Shown: piece after piece, positions 1 through 8,921 of the stretch | Layout: each line of letters begins with the position of its first letter | Numbering within the stretch: position 1 is the stretch's first letter | From: Mariniblastus sp. | Lineage (GTDB): Bacteria; Planctomycetota; Planctomycetia; Pirellulales; Pirellulaceae | Length of the DNA: 37,257 nt | Direction: 5' to 3' | Assembly (NCBI GenBank): GCA_022447555.1 | Contig: JAKVBF010000021.1 | Coordinates: 1 to 37,257 of the forward strand | Translations under genes and position numbers: made by a program | The notes under the pieces: model-generated | What the model was told of the DNA's origin: nothing | Seen by the model: the letters and a program-made list of their open reading frames with translations, nothing else | The model's database searches: none

Positions 1-446
1 GTTTTACCGTGGTCAGTGTAACTTCCTTGAATGTGACCATTGCCGTTAACTGTGCCGTTGTTGGTGAACGTACCATGGGTCGTATCAATCGTCCCTTCGG
101 TTTGTGTTAACGTGCCATCATTAGTCAGAGTGCCAACGTTAATCAGCGTGCCCGGGCCGGTTGTCATCGTGCCACTGTTGATCAGCGTACCCCTATTGGT
201 CAGCGTACCGGCAATTTGAAGCAAACCGTTGTTGTTCAGCGTGCCGGAGTTGGTCAGCGTACTCCCATTCATAAAGGTGACACCAATCGTCCCATTATTG
301 TTGAATAACACCGTATTATAAGCATCTTTGGTATCAACATTGATCGTGTTACCCACCGGATTCGGGTTGGGTGATATCTGTTGTGCCACGCAAACCGAAG
401 GGATGGTCAGTAGGCAGATGACTGTAACGGCGGGTAGGTATTTCAT
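1..446 (-). CDS. Secreted repeat protein, N-terminal part (runs off left edge)
   Basis: Reading from an ATG at 446 on the minus strand gives 148 codons with no stop before the window edge, so the gene is partial. The first residues (MKYLPAVTVICLLTIPSVCVA) form a typical Sec signal peptide ending near residue 21. The mature part is low-complexity and made of short degenerate units of the type N-x-G-T-L-x-N-x-G, rich in Asn, Gly and Thr, such as LTNSGTLNNNGLLQ and LTNDGTLTQTEGT. Such units occur in large exported beta-helix or autotransporter-like surface proteins. The end visible here (NGNGHIQGSYTDHG) resembles the GxGxIxGxYxxxx motif of autotransporter-associated beta-strand repeats. No catalytic domain is visible. 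Function is unknown; a structural or adhesive surface role is an inference. Confidence 0.75.
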   Translation of the reverse strand, partial: MKYLPAVTVICLLTIPSVCVAQQISPNPNPVGNTINVDTKDAYNTVLFNNNGTIGVTFMNGSTLTNSGTLNNNGLLQIAGTLTNRGTLINSGTMTTGPGTLINVGTLTNDGTLTQTEGTIDTTHGTFTNNGTVNGNGHIQGSYTDHGK

Positions 447-490
447 CGGTGTGGTTCCATGGAAGTGATTCAGACAACCTCTAGTATAAT

Positions 491-512
491 CAGGCAACTT
501 TCCCGTTGCCTG
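491..512. promoter_or_regulatory. Perfect 8-bp inverted repeat upstream of the left-edge gene
   Basis: CAGGCAAC (491-498) and GTTGCCTG (505-512) are perfect inverted arms separated by 6 bases. The element lies 45 bp upstream of the ATG at 446 and next to an AT-rich ATTATACTAG stretch (minus-strand sense). No T-tract follows on either strand, so it is not an intrinsic terminator. It could be an operator or a 5' UTR hairpin. Confidence 0.35.
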
Positions 513-666
513 AAGCAATCTGGAAAAGTATCGTTCAAGGTTCATTTGGTGGAACGTTGGGGGTGCATTGGTGGTGCGCCCGACGGCCGATGCAGCGATG
601 GATGATCACTCAGCTGATCACTTTGGGCCAAAACAGCCTGAACACCGGGGAAAAGAGAGAAGGTAA

Positions 667-740
667 TACACCCCAGAGGATTCGAACCTCTAACCTCCTG
701 TTCCGTAGACAGGTGCTCTATCCAGTTGAGCTAGGGGTGC
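667..740 (-). tRNA. tRNA-Arg (anticodon ACG)
   Basis: On the minus strand the sequence folds as a complete cloverleaf. The acceptor is GCACCCC/GGGGTGT, with a G-U pair at 1:72. The D stem is GCTC/GAGC. The anticodon stem CCTGT/ACAGG encloses loop CTACGGA, giving anticodon ACG, which as inosine-34 reads CGN arginine codons. The T arm is AGAGG-TTCGAAT-CCTCT. The discriminator base is A and no CCA is encoded. Length is 74 nt. Confidence 0.96.
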
Positions 741-872
741 CCATTCTTTTTGAAAGAACTCGAAAATTCTAGCAGACCTATCGACCAACGCAAGGTCACC
801 TCCCGCCGAAGTGATGCGCTTCCTAACAACTTCGAAAAGGCGTCGTTACGAGGCGGGCAACCTTCATATACT

Positions 873-903
873 GAAAAAAAAACGTGCCCCGCTACGAGGC
901 ACG
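873..903 (-). terminator. Intrinsic terminator of the YTV gene
   Basis: On the minus strand a hairpin with stem CGTGCC/GGCACG (898-903 with 883-888) is followed directly by nine T residues (874-882). It lies about 30 bp past the stop of the gene ending at 934. Confidence 0.85.
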
Positions 904-933
904 CTCCTATTTCATTGATGGCGTCGTGGTCGA

Positions 934-2754
934 CTAGCTGCAGCAACCACCACATCGAGCTCGACGCTTGCCAAAGCAAGAAAACAGTCGGCAACGATGA
1001 CTCAGCAAGGCACCAAAACAACGTGGCTTGCAGCACGGATCGCAACAAGGATCAACGACACAAGGATCACAACATTTGGGAACACAGACCGGAACCTGAA
1101 TCGTCTTGGCGACTCGCTGGCAAACCTGCACGGGGACTTCTTCGGTGTACGTCTCAGGAACGCAAACCGTGTAAGTCTGTGTGCGAGTTTCCGGCTTGCA
1201 GGCCATGACCGTCACCATTCGTTTCTCTTCCTTGGGAACCATCACGCAATAGGTGCACTCACGAGTGCGCTCTTCCTTGCGGTATTTGGTCACTGTGCAC
1301 TGCCGCGTCCGCGTCTCGGTTTTGCATGTCACAACAGGAACCATTCGTGTCTTGGTTTCCATTCGCTGCTTGCAAACCTTAACGGTCCGTGTTTTGGTTT
1401 CCATTCGCTGTTTGCAAACGTTGACCATTCGCGTACGGTTTTCGCAGCGGTATTTGGTGACTTCACACGTTCGAGTCTCCATTTTGGTTTTGCAAACGGG
1501 AACCATTCGGGTCCGCGTTTCGGTCCGACACTTATTAACCGTAACTTCACACGTTCGCTCTTCCATTCGCTGCTTGCAAACCTTGACTTTTCGCTCACGC
1601 TGCTCGGTCTTGTACTCCGTACAGCGAACCATTCGCGTCCGCTGCTCGGGCACCATTTTGCACACCTCATAAGTGTATTCCTGCGCTTCCTGGCGGCACT
1701 TGGTGACCGTGTAAGGGACTTCCTCCTCAACCATCTTGGGAACCCAAACGCGACAGGTGACCGTTTGCATCGTGGGCTCGCAACTATCACCACCACTTTC
1801 GCATGGATCACAGCAGTTGCTTACGCCCGCTTTACGGCAACAATGCCCTAAAAGGCCGAGTAAACCGCGTCGATCAGCAGAACTACTACAGGGCACCTCC
1901 TTGGTCACCGTCTCCCAACTCCCTTCGTCCCGACAAACCGTACGCTGAACCGTCTCCTGATAGGGAACATTCACCATTCGGGTACCGGTCTTGGTCTCTT
2001 TGTGTGGCACGCAAACCGTGTACGTCTGTTCAACTACCTTTTGGACGGGAACCCGACAGGTATAAGTTTGAGTCACCTCTTCCGTATACGGGACGCATAC
2101 CTTGTAGGTGCGTGTCTCTTTTTCCGTGTAGGGAACGTTAACGGTGTAGGTCTTCTCAACATTTTCTGTGTGGGGCACACAAACTTTGTAAGTCATGGTT
2201 TCCTTGTAGGGCACCCGAACCTGATACGTCTGTTCGACTTGCTCAGTGTAAGGAACACATACCTGATAAGTCTGTTCCACTTCTTCGGTGTAAGGAACAC
2301 AAACGGTGTAGTTCTCTTCACGCTGAGTCGTGACCGGTACCCGTACGGTGTAGGTTTGAGGGACCGACTCGGTATACGGGACGCAAACCGTGTACGTCTC
2401 CGTTTTGGTCCGTTTTTCCGGAACCATCACTTTGCAGGTCTGCTCTTGTTGCACGGGTACTTGCACGTTGACCGTTACCTCACACGTGCGGGTCTCTTTC
2501 CGCAGGCGAGTGCGAGTAACCGTCCGCATTTGCGTGACCATCTGATTCTCGTAAACCGTGCATGACCGATATTCCGTTGTTGTATCGCAGCAATCGTTGC
2601 CTCCGGTACAACATGGATTGACTACGGAACTGCTACAGCAATCCCCCACGGGGCTGGCAACTTGGCCACACCCATTGGTTTCGGCATGAACGGCAAACGG
2701 CGCCGATAACGCGAAGCAGATCGCTGCCATCATGGCCATCATTCGTTGCGACAT
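934..2754 (-). CDS. Cysteine-rich YTV-repeat envelope protein
   Basis: The 606-residue product starts with a signal peptide (MSQRMMAMMAAICFALSAPFAVHA). It then has a Cys-rich linker (about 25-65) and a first block (about 65-290) of degenerate units of roughly 14 residues built on YTVCVPYTEEV. A second Cys-rich linker follows, then a second block (about 330-550) of units such as RMVxVCKxxMETRT. The tail is very Cys-rich, with CCDPCCKPRC-like runs. The YTVxVP units match the YTV domain (PF07639), known as planctomycete-specific and proposed to build a disulfide-rich proteinaceous envelope. No enzymatic motif is visible, so a structural role is inferred. AGGAGA lies 7 nt before the ATG and supports this start. 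The gene has its own terminator and appears monocistronic. The reverse frames are open over long stretches because of the repeats; those are shadows. Confidence 0.9.
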   Translation of the reverse strand: MSQRMMAMMAAICFALSAPFAVHAETNGCGQVASPVGDCCSSSVVNPCCTGGNDCCDTTTEYRSCTVYENQMVTQMRTVTRTRLRKETRTCEVTVNVQVPVQQEQTCKVMVPEKRTKTETYTVCVPYTESVPQTYTVRVPVTTQREENYTVCVPYTEEVEQTYQVCVPYTEQVEQTYQVRVPYKETMTYKVCVPHTENVEKTYTVNVPYTEKETRTYKVCVPYTEEVTQTYTCRVPVQKVVEQTYTVCVPHKETKTGTRMVNVPYQETVQRTVCRDEGSWETVTKEVPCSSSADRRGLLGLLGHCCRKAGVSNCCDPCESGGDSCEPTMQTVTCRVWVPKMVEEEVPYTVTKCRQEAQEYTYEVCKMVPEQRTRMVRCTEYKTEQRERKVKVCKQRMEERTCEVTVNKCRTETRTRMVPVCKTKMETRTCEVTKYRCENRTRMVNVCKQRMETKTRTVKVCKQRMETKTRMVPVVTCKTETRTRQCTVTKYRKEERTRECTYCVMVPKEEKRMVTVMACKPETRTQTYTVCVPETYTEEVPVQVCQRVAKTIQVPVCVPKCCDPCVVDPCCDPCCKPRCFGALLSHRCRLFSCFGKRRARCGGCCS

Positions 2755-3198
2755 AAAAATCTCCTGGGATCAAGTCGTGCATCAAAGGTGTTTGGAAAAG
2801 GTTCACGCAACGGTACGCGAACGGGTTTTTAAAAGGGCGTTTCTGTCACAGTGCAAGCACGCCAGAGGGAGTGCGAGGGAGTGCGGAAAAGGCCTTATAT
2901 TTCACCCAAGTTGCATATTTTAGCTGCGCTACTATAGGTGTCAATAAGCCAAAAAACCCACTTTCCACCTACTTATCCCCAACCCCACAGACTCTCAACT
3001 CACCTTTCTAATGCATGGAACCGCGTTCGACCTTGGGAACGTTTTCATATGTTACCGGGAAAAACAGTCGGCCTAGGATCAACCCCAAAAAAAACCCACC
3101 TGAGGTTTTTCCGCAGGCGGGTTTAATCATTTTCAGCGACGGTTTTTCCTTCGACCTTCGAAGAAAGAAATCCAACTCAATCAAACAAGCTGGCAATG
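2755..3198. other. Intergenic region between two minus-strand genes
   Basis: These 444 bp hold the terminator of the propeller gene (3087-3121) and the upstream region of the YTV gene. An AGGAGA ribosome binding site lies just before 2754. A short direct repeat of GAGGGAGTGC is present around 2868-2890. I saw no convincing -35/-10 pair and no small gene. Confidence 0.6.
3087..3121 (-). terminator. Intrinsic terminator of the propeller-protein gene
   Basis: On the minus strand CCCGCCTG (3114-3121) pairs with CAGGTGGG (3095-3102), with one G-U pair, across an 11-nt loop. Eight T residues (3087-3094) follow. It is about 80 bp downstream of the stop at 3199. Confidence 0.88.
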
Positions 3199-6100
3199 TT
3201 AATCATCATCCCCTTCGCCAAACTCCAACCAAAATTCAAGCTCCTCATCCATGGGCAATGCGTCTGCCGCGGCGTTCGGGTCACTGACAACTTGCAGCGT
3301 CTCTTTAAACGTTTGACCGTCCACCTTTAACGTCACCAAATACGTCCCAGTCGGAACGGTCGGTCCACCAAAGCCGCGCCTTGAGCCACCGCGGCCACCC
3401 GACCCTCTACCCTGATTATTGGAAGCTCGACGCAGATCCCAATCAACGGTATGGAGACCTTTGCCCGCTTCCAATTCATCAAACTCACGGACCACTGAGC
3501 CTGTCACATCAGTAACCATAAGCTGGACGTCCCTGGCACTCTTGCCTAACGAGTATTGTAACGCAGCCGAAGCCGACCGGTTTTCGCCTGTGAATTTTCG
3601 TGTTCCGCTACTGCCTCGTTCGGCACCGCGTCGCCATCGGATGACTTTGTTAGGTTTGTAAAGCACAGCATCCTTGGCAATATTCTCTTCGTTGAATTGA
3701 CGCAATCCTGAGATATCGCCGATCCAGATCGCGCGTCCATGGGTCCCCACCACCACTTCACCCGACGTCGGGTGAAAGGCAAATTCATGGACCGCCACAG
3801 TCGGCAAGTCGGCCAGACGACTCCAGGTACCACCACGATCAACTGAGACCCACGCTCCAAATTCGCAGCCAAGGAACAACAAGTTTTCACTCACGGGGTC
3901 CTCGCGTAAAACACGCACGGAACCTGCCGAGGTTGGCAAGTTGCCTCGAATGGACTTCCAGTTCTTACCGTAATCTTCGGTAACAAAAAGATACGGTTCA
4001 TCATCGTTACTTCGATGACCGTCGAATGAAATATAACATCGACCCGCATTGAATTTTGAAGCACTCAATGAGCTAACCCAACGAGGGCCTGGCATCATTT
4101 CTGCAAGACTAGATGTCGTCTTTTCGTCTTTTTCTTCTTCCTGGTTCTCAACAGCCTTTTCGCCCTCTTTGTCGGGCGACGTTTCCGGTTTCGTTTCAAC
4201 CACTTTGGCCGCACCCGTCCGTTTTAGTTCAAACTCCATACTGAAGGTCCCGCCATTGAACTCAGCTTCTCCTTCAAAATTACCGTCTTCGACTTTACCA
4301 ACAAACTCCAAGGTGAATTGCCCACTGTCGGATAACACGCTCAGTTCTTTTGTTTTTGGATTGAATGTCCCTTCTGTGATATCACCATCGAAACGATCCG
4401 TTGCGTAGGTACCGGTAATCTCTTTGTTTGACTTCCAAGTAAGCTCAACCGTCAAATCCCGCTCACCTTGCCTTGAAATCATCATCCCAGTCCATTTACC
4501 GGAAACCGAATCAACCGTCGCTACCTCAGTAGAGGCATCCTGATTGGAGGACGTTGCCTCGGCATCCTGCGTTTTATCTGCCGTCTCCCTCTCGTTATCC
4601 GACTTCTTTTTCTCGGCTTTAGCTTTCTCGGCTTTCGCTTTGTCGGCCTTCGCTTTGTCCGCTTTAGCTTTGTCCGCTTTAGCTTTGTCCGCTTTAGCTT
4701 TGTCCGCTTTAGCTTTCTCGGCCTTCGCTTTGTCGGCCTTCGCTTTGTCCGCTTTAACTTTGTCGGCCTTCGCTTTGTCCGCTTTAACTTTTTCGGCCTT
4801 TGCTTTGTCCGCTTCGGCTTTTTCCGCTTTGACTTTGTCGGCCTGCTTTTTGTCGGACTTCGCCGAACGGGCTTTTGCCGCCTTGATCTGCTTGGCCATA
4901 AAGTCAGCCGTCATCTGGCCATTTCCTGCAGCCATATCACCCGACATCGTTTTCCCATCGACCGTCGCTTCGAAGTCCAAAGCAAATTGCTCGTTTTCAG
5001 CCATAAAGAAAATCTTGTTGTTCTTGGGGTTAAACTCTCCCTCCTCAATGTCCATCGTTCCTTGGGGAGATTCCAATTCACCGGTGATTTTGTTTTCATC
5101 ATCTAACTCAATCATCAGCGTGAATTCAATTCGTCCGTCTGGGAGGTTCTCATTTTCAACGACGCATTCCCAAGTCCCGGCAACCGCGTTTTCTTCATCT
5201 TGTTGCCCCTTGGCGGTTAACAGACCGCTCATCAGTGCAGATGCCGTGGGCAACATTGGAACGCGAACAGAACTAACGCTTTGCGGATTATTTTTTTTGC
5301 GAGTCACCGAGAACTCGACGGTAAATTGCCCGTTGCCTGCCGTCATTTCACCGGACATCTCATCGCCGTTCACCTTCGCCGTGTACTCACGACTGCCACG
5401 TTCCCCGTCAATCACCAACGTCAGTTCGTTCTTCTCTGAATCGAATTTACCTTCGGAGATCGGGCTACTGCCGCGTCGACTCTCAACTTCGCCGGTCACT
5501 TTACCATCTGACTCAAGCTTCAACTCTAAACTTACCCGAGGAGCTTGGCCTTCTGGAAACCGATCGGAGATTAAAACACCCGACCAAGATCCCGAGACTA
5601 AATCTTTAACCGCAGGCTTCTCAGTCGATTTGGCAGGGGAAGACCCCTCCGGTTTTTTTCCTTCGCTCGATTTTTCAACCATGACTCGGCCGTCATCATC
5701 GTTGGAAACTGGCCTATCGCCACGTCCACTCCGTTGACGTTTTTCGGAACCGTTCGATGATTCTTCAGTTTTCCCACTCTCCTCTTCTTCCTCTTTTTTA
5801 ACCGAATACAGAGGCGTCCAGTTGTTCCCACCATCTTTGGTCATCCATACAGCACCGTCGGTGGTACCGACATACAAAACGCCTGGCTCTCTGGGGGACT
5901 CGGTAAGTGCGCTACCAGCCCCTTTGTCGGAATTGGTAATATCCGGCGAGATCGCCTTTACGCCAGACCCTTTTTTCACGGATTTGAAAACATGGTTTCC
6001 CGCGCTATAGTGGATCTGCGAATTATGGGGAGACAACAAAAACGGCGTTTTCCAATTGAACCGATACCGCACGCCACGTGTTTGCGGGCGAATGAATCCC

Positions 6101-7947
6101 CGAGCGCCCGTCCGTAGATTAATGCTGCCCATTCCACCATTTTGGCTTTCATAATAAATCTGATCCGAGTCATTGGGGTCAACCAGGGTGACAAAACCGT
6201 CCCCGCCGCCGACCCGATACCAGTCCGTGTTGACGGGGCCCGAATCGTTTGTCACGTGTGCCGGACCACCCCAAGATCCATTATCCTGCATGCCGCCAAA
6301 GACGTGATAATCGTCTCGTGTGTCGAGACCCACGTGGTAAAACTGACCAATCGCAACGTGATTTTGATGATCCCAGTTCTCCATTCGATCGTTGGTGATG
6401 TGGATCCCCCCATCATTCCCCAAAATCATGTGACGTCCATCCGTGGGGTCAATCCACAAAGCGTGATGATCCACGTGGATTCCGTCCGAACCACCATCAC
6501 CGGTGAAGGTCTCGCCACCATCTTTGGACCTGTAAAGCGATGTCCCAAGAACATACATATTCTTCCGGTCGGTTGGATCGACACGTATTTGACTGTAATA
6601 CATCGGCCGAGGATTCAGTGTGTTGATTCGTTTCCAACTGGAGCCTCCATCTTTGGACAGATAGACGCCTCCGTATTCTTCTTCGTTTTCGTTACCCTGT
6701 TGACCCTGAAGGTTGGCAGCTTGACCACCCAGTGTCCCCGTGAATTCAGTGCTGGGACTTCGTGAGCGACCCGAGCGCCGTGAACTGGTCCGCGGTTTGG
6801 GATATTTCCCCAATTCCATCTCAACATCGACCGTTTTGCGATCGCGGGAAACGATCATTTTGACAACGTCTCCCGCTTTGTGGGAACGTATCTCCTTGTC
6901 AAGATCTTGCTTGGAGTGGACTAAATTTCCATCCACAGAAATCACGATGTCGTCCTCTTTGAGACCGCTTTTTTCGGCATTCCCATCGCCGGTAACGCGA
7001 GTGATTCGCGCACCAAACCCTTCGGCGTCTTCCGCGCGAAAATCAGCGTACGCTGCATTCTCTGGCCGTTTTGCGATCTTCTCCGATTCAATCAACGCCA
7101 CGACATATTTAGGGTCCTTGCGGTAATAACTCAAACCGATCCGGCCCAGCTTGCAACTTGGCAATCCTTTACTGATTCGTTCGAACGTCTCACCGCCATC
7201 AGTCGATTTATAAACTCCTGAACCTTCACCATATTTTGTCATGGGGTCATTGCCATCAAAGCCATCCCGCTGACGCTCGTAAGTGGCAACCAACATCTCG
7301 TCAGGGTTTTTTGGGTTCAACTGGACATCAATCACACCCGTTTTATCGTCGACGTAAAGAATCTTCTTCCAAGTCTTTCCACCATCGGTTGTTTTGAACA
7401 GGCCGCGTTCTTCATTGGGGCCCCACAAGCGACCCAATGAACCCACAAAGACAACGTCGTCATCTTTGGGATGGATCGCCATGCGGCCGGTCTGAAAGGT
7501 CTTTTTGAGACCCATGTTTTTCCACGTCGCACCACCGTCGGTCGATTTGTAAACGCCATCGCCCCAGGAGACACTGTTTCGTGGGTTGGCTTCTCCGGTT
7601 CCAACCCAGACGAGATTTGGGTCATTCTGGGAAACCTGCACGTCCCCGATCGATACGGTTGATTGGTCGTCAAACTGGTGTTCAAAGTCATGGCCATTAT
7701 TGATGGTTTTAATGAGACCACCCGACGCCGAGGCCGCCCACCAGATATTGGGGTCCTTCTCATGAACCGCGATCGAAGTGATTCGTCCCGACATAGTGGC
7801 CGGTCCCACGGATCGAAATTTGACTTGCTCAACCCAATCCTTAGGCAACGTAGAGCCCTGGCCGAATGCCGATGGCGAACCAATCAATAAGAAGCAAATA
7901 GAAAAAATTCCGCAGCCAAATAGGCTTACGTTAGACAACGACTTCAT
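3199..7947 (-). CDS. Secreted BNR/VPS10-type propeller protein with PDZ domain, triple beta module and KADKA repeat
   Basis: I chose the ATG at 7947 (1582 residues) over one 45 bp upstream because GGAG precedes it and a signal peptide (MKSLSNVSLFGCGIFSICFL...SAFGQ) starts there. Sortilin/BNR repeats with the motif KSTDGGxTW fill about 25-290 and resume at 425-745 and 1270-1410. A PDZ-like domain interrupts the propeller at about 308-385. Three copies of a ~95-residue module follow (about 785-885, 922-1018, 1149-1245). Each opens with G-x-W, has a central ITG-type turn followed by an EGxF-type turn, and ends in GxF/M. A Lys/Ala/Asp repeat (1035-1114) separates copies 2 and 3. The C-terminus (about 1440-1560) resembles a FlgD/Ig-like domain with GTYLVTLKVDG. 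Bacterial VPS10/BNR proteins are often annotated as glycosyl hydrolases or sialidases, but I see no catalytic motif. A role in binding or processing at the envelope is possible. Substrate unknown. Confidence 0.85.
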   Translation of the reverse strand: MKSLSNVSLFGCGIFSICFLLIGSPSAFGQGSTLPKDWVEQVKFRSVGPATMSGRITSIAVHEKDPNIWWAASASGGLIKTINNGHDFEHQFDDQSTVSIGDVQVSQNDPNLVWVGTGEANPRNSVSWGDGVYKSTDGGATWKNMGLKKTFQTGRMAIHPKDDDVVFVGSLGRLWGPNEERGLFKTTDGGKTWKKILYVDDKTGVIDVQLNPKNPDEMLVATYERQRDGFDGNDPMTKYGEGSGVYKSTDGGETFERISKGLPSCKLGRIGLSYYRKDPKYVVALIESEKIAKRPENAAYADFRAEDAEGFGARITRVTGDGNAEKSGLKEDDIVISVDGNLVHSKQDLDKEIRSHKAGDVVKMIVSRDRKTVDVEMELGKYPKPRTSSRRSGRSRSPSTEFTGTLGGQAANLQGQQGNENEEEYGGVYLSKDGGSSWKRINTLNPRPMYYSQIRVDPTDRKNMYVLGTSLYRSKDGGETFTGDGGSDGIHVDHHALWIDPTDGRHMILGNDGGIHITNDRMENWDHQNHVAIGQFYHVGLDTRDDYHVFGGMQDNGSWGGPAHVTNDSGPVNTDWYRVGGGDGFVTLVDPNDSDQIYYESQNGGMGSINLRTGARGFIRPQTRGVRYRFNWKTPFLLSPHNSQIHYSAGNHVFKSVKKGSGVKAISPDITNSDKGAGSALTESPREPGVLYVGTTDGAVWMTKDGGNNWTPLYSVKKEEEEESGKTEESSNGSEKRQRSGRGDRPVSNDDDGRVMVEKSSEGKKPEGSSPAKSTEKPAVKDLVSGSWSGVLISDRFPEGQAPRVSLELKLESDGKVTGEVESRRGSSPISEGKFDSEKNELTLVIDGERGSREYTAKVNGDEMSGEMTAGNGQFTVEFSVTRKKNNPQSVSSVRVPMLPTASALMSGLLTAKGQQDEENAVAGTWECVVENENLPDGRIEFTLMIELDDENKITGELESPQGTMDIEEGEFNPKNNKIFFMAENEQFALDFEATVDGKTMSGDMAAGNGQMTADFMAKQIKAAKARSAKSDKKQADKVKAEKAEADKAKAEKVKADKAKADKVKADKAKADKAKAEKAKADKAKADKAKADKAKADKAKADKAKAEKAKAEKKKSDNERETADKTQDAEATSSNQDASTEVATVDSVSGKWTGMMISRQGERDLTVELTWKSNKEITGTYATDRFDGDITEGTFNPKTKELSVLSDSGQFTLEFVGKVEDGNFEGEAEFNGGTFSMEFELKRTGAAKVVETKPETSPDKEGEKAVENQEEEKDEKTTSSLAEMMPGPRWVSSLSASKFNAGRCYISFDGHRSNDDEPYLFVTEDYGKNWKSIRGNLPTSAGSVRVLREDPVSENLLFLGCEFGAWVSVDRGGTWSRLADLPTVAVHEFAFHPTSGEVVVGTHGRAIWIGDISGLRQFNEENIAKDAVLYKPNKVIRWRRGAERGSSGTRKFTGENRSASAALQYSLGKSARDVQLMVTDVTGSVVREFDELEAGKGLHTVDWDLRRASNNQGRGSGGRGGSRRGFGGPTVPTGTYLVTLKVDGQTFKETLQVVSDPNAAADALPMDEELEFWLEFGEGDDD
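4606..4845 (-). repeat. 15-bp coding minisatellite (KADKA units)
   Basis: Sixteen consecutive 15-bp units encode five-residue units of the type K-A-D/E-K-A/V inside the propeller protein. Many neighbouring units are identical or differ by one or two bases, mostly at third positions or D/E codons. Units stay in frame. The product would be a highly charged, probably helical or extended spacer between module copies 2 and 3. Confidence 0.92.
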
Positions 7948-8175
7948 AGAAGACTCCAAAGCGTCAAAAATAGTATTAAAATTGCAGCGCATGTTGCCGT
8001 TGTTAAAACAACGGAATGACTCTCTCGACCCAGTCCAATATTAGCAGCAGCTCACGACATGTTCAAACGACTTACGTCGCCTTTTGGTAATTTTCATGGG
8101 TAGACCGCCGGTTTTTGAGGGCGCTTGATGAGGTTAGAATGAATTCTTTGCAATTCACTCTTCAGCCGAATCGCC

Positions 8176-8733
8176 ATGAACCGCTCGTTGAATCGATCTA
8201 CTCGCAAGCTGCACCGGTTGGGCGCTATCTTGACCCTTTTACCTTTGCTTGTGGTGATCTCGACCGGCATCCTGCTGCAGGTAAAGAAGGAATCAACATG
8301 GATTCAACCTGCTACGGCGGTGGGCACCGAGGGCGACCCACTAGCGGATTGGGAAACGATCCTTCAAACCGTCAAGCAAAATCCAAAATCCGAGGTCGCG
8401 TCTTGGCAGGACATCAACCGACTGGATGTTCGGCCCAACAAAGGGATTGTCAAAGTTCAATGCTCGAACCGTTGGGAAATTCAAGTTGACTTGAGCACCG
8501 GCGCCGAGGTGGCGTCCAATTATCGGCGGTCGGATTTGATTGAATCGCTGCACGATGGCTCTTTCTTTCACGAACAAGCGAAACTATGGGTCTTCCTACC
8601 CAATGGCCTAATATTGCTAGGTCTTTGGTTCACCGGCGCCTACTTATGGTGGCTTCCCTTCCGAGCAAAACGCATCCAGAAAAAACGAAAGCAACAAAAA
8701 ATTTTAGAATCGAAAACCGAAACGCCCTTTTGA
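8176..8733 (+). CDS. PepSY-associated membrane protein
   Basis: The 185-residue product opens with RSTRKLHRLGAIL, the typical start of PepSY-associated transmembrane proteins, in a first membrane helix (about 14-35). A soluble extracytoplasmic segment (about 40-130) follows, with a PepSY-like ending (WEIQVDLSTGAEV). A second helix (about 137-160, ending GLWFTGAYLWWLPF) and a basic, lysine-rich cytoplasmic tail complete it. Relatives often accompany iron uptake or metal reductases, but no such gene is adjacent here. It is short compared with multi-helix PepSY_TM proteins and looks like a stand-alone two-helix form. Specific function is unknown. Confidence 0.8.
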   Translation: MNRSLNRSTRKLHRLGAILTLLPLLVVISTGILLQVKKESTWIQPATAVGTEGDPLADWETILQTVKQNPKSEVASWQDINRLDVRPNKGIVKVQCSNRWEIQVDLSTGAEVASNYRRSDLIESLHDGSFFHEQAKLWVFLPNGLILLGLWFTGAYLWWLPFRAKRIQKKRKQQKILESKTETPF

Positions 8734-8921
8734 TCATAACGGATAAAAACCATCATTAAATTCGACATCCAATCGCCGCTGTCCTTCAGATCGGTGACGA
8801 CCGTTTCCACCCCGGAACGATAAGACTTCCTCTGTTTGCCATGAGCGCAAGCGGCAATGACTTTGCCTTAAAAAATCGTATTCATTCCACTCACTCCATT
8901 TCTCCACAGGCTCCGTGCACC

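Noticed and set aside
506-772. 88-codon plus-strand frame
   Set aside because: It translates the antisense of tRNA-Arg (peptide RIRTSNLLFRRQVLYPVELGV), a common false ORF.
997-2565. Long plus-strand frames opposite the YTV gene
   Set aside because: They arise from the repetitive codons of the YTV gene and have no signal or family motif.
4544-5737. 397-codon plus-strand frame rich in Ala/Leu/Ser/Phe
   Set aside because: It is the antisense of the KADKA repeat and modules of the propeller gene; the periodic hydrophobic pattern is an artefact.
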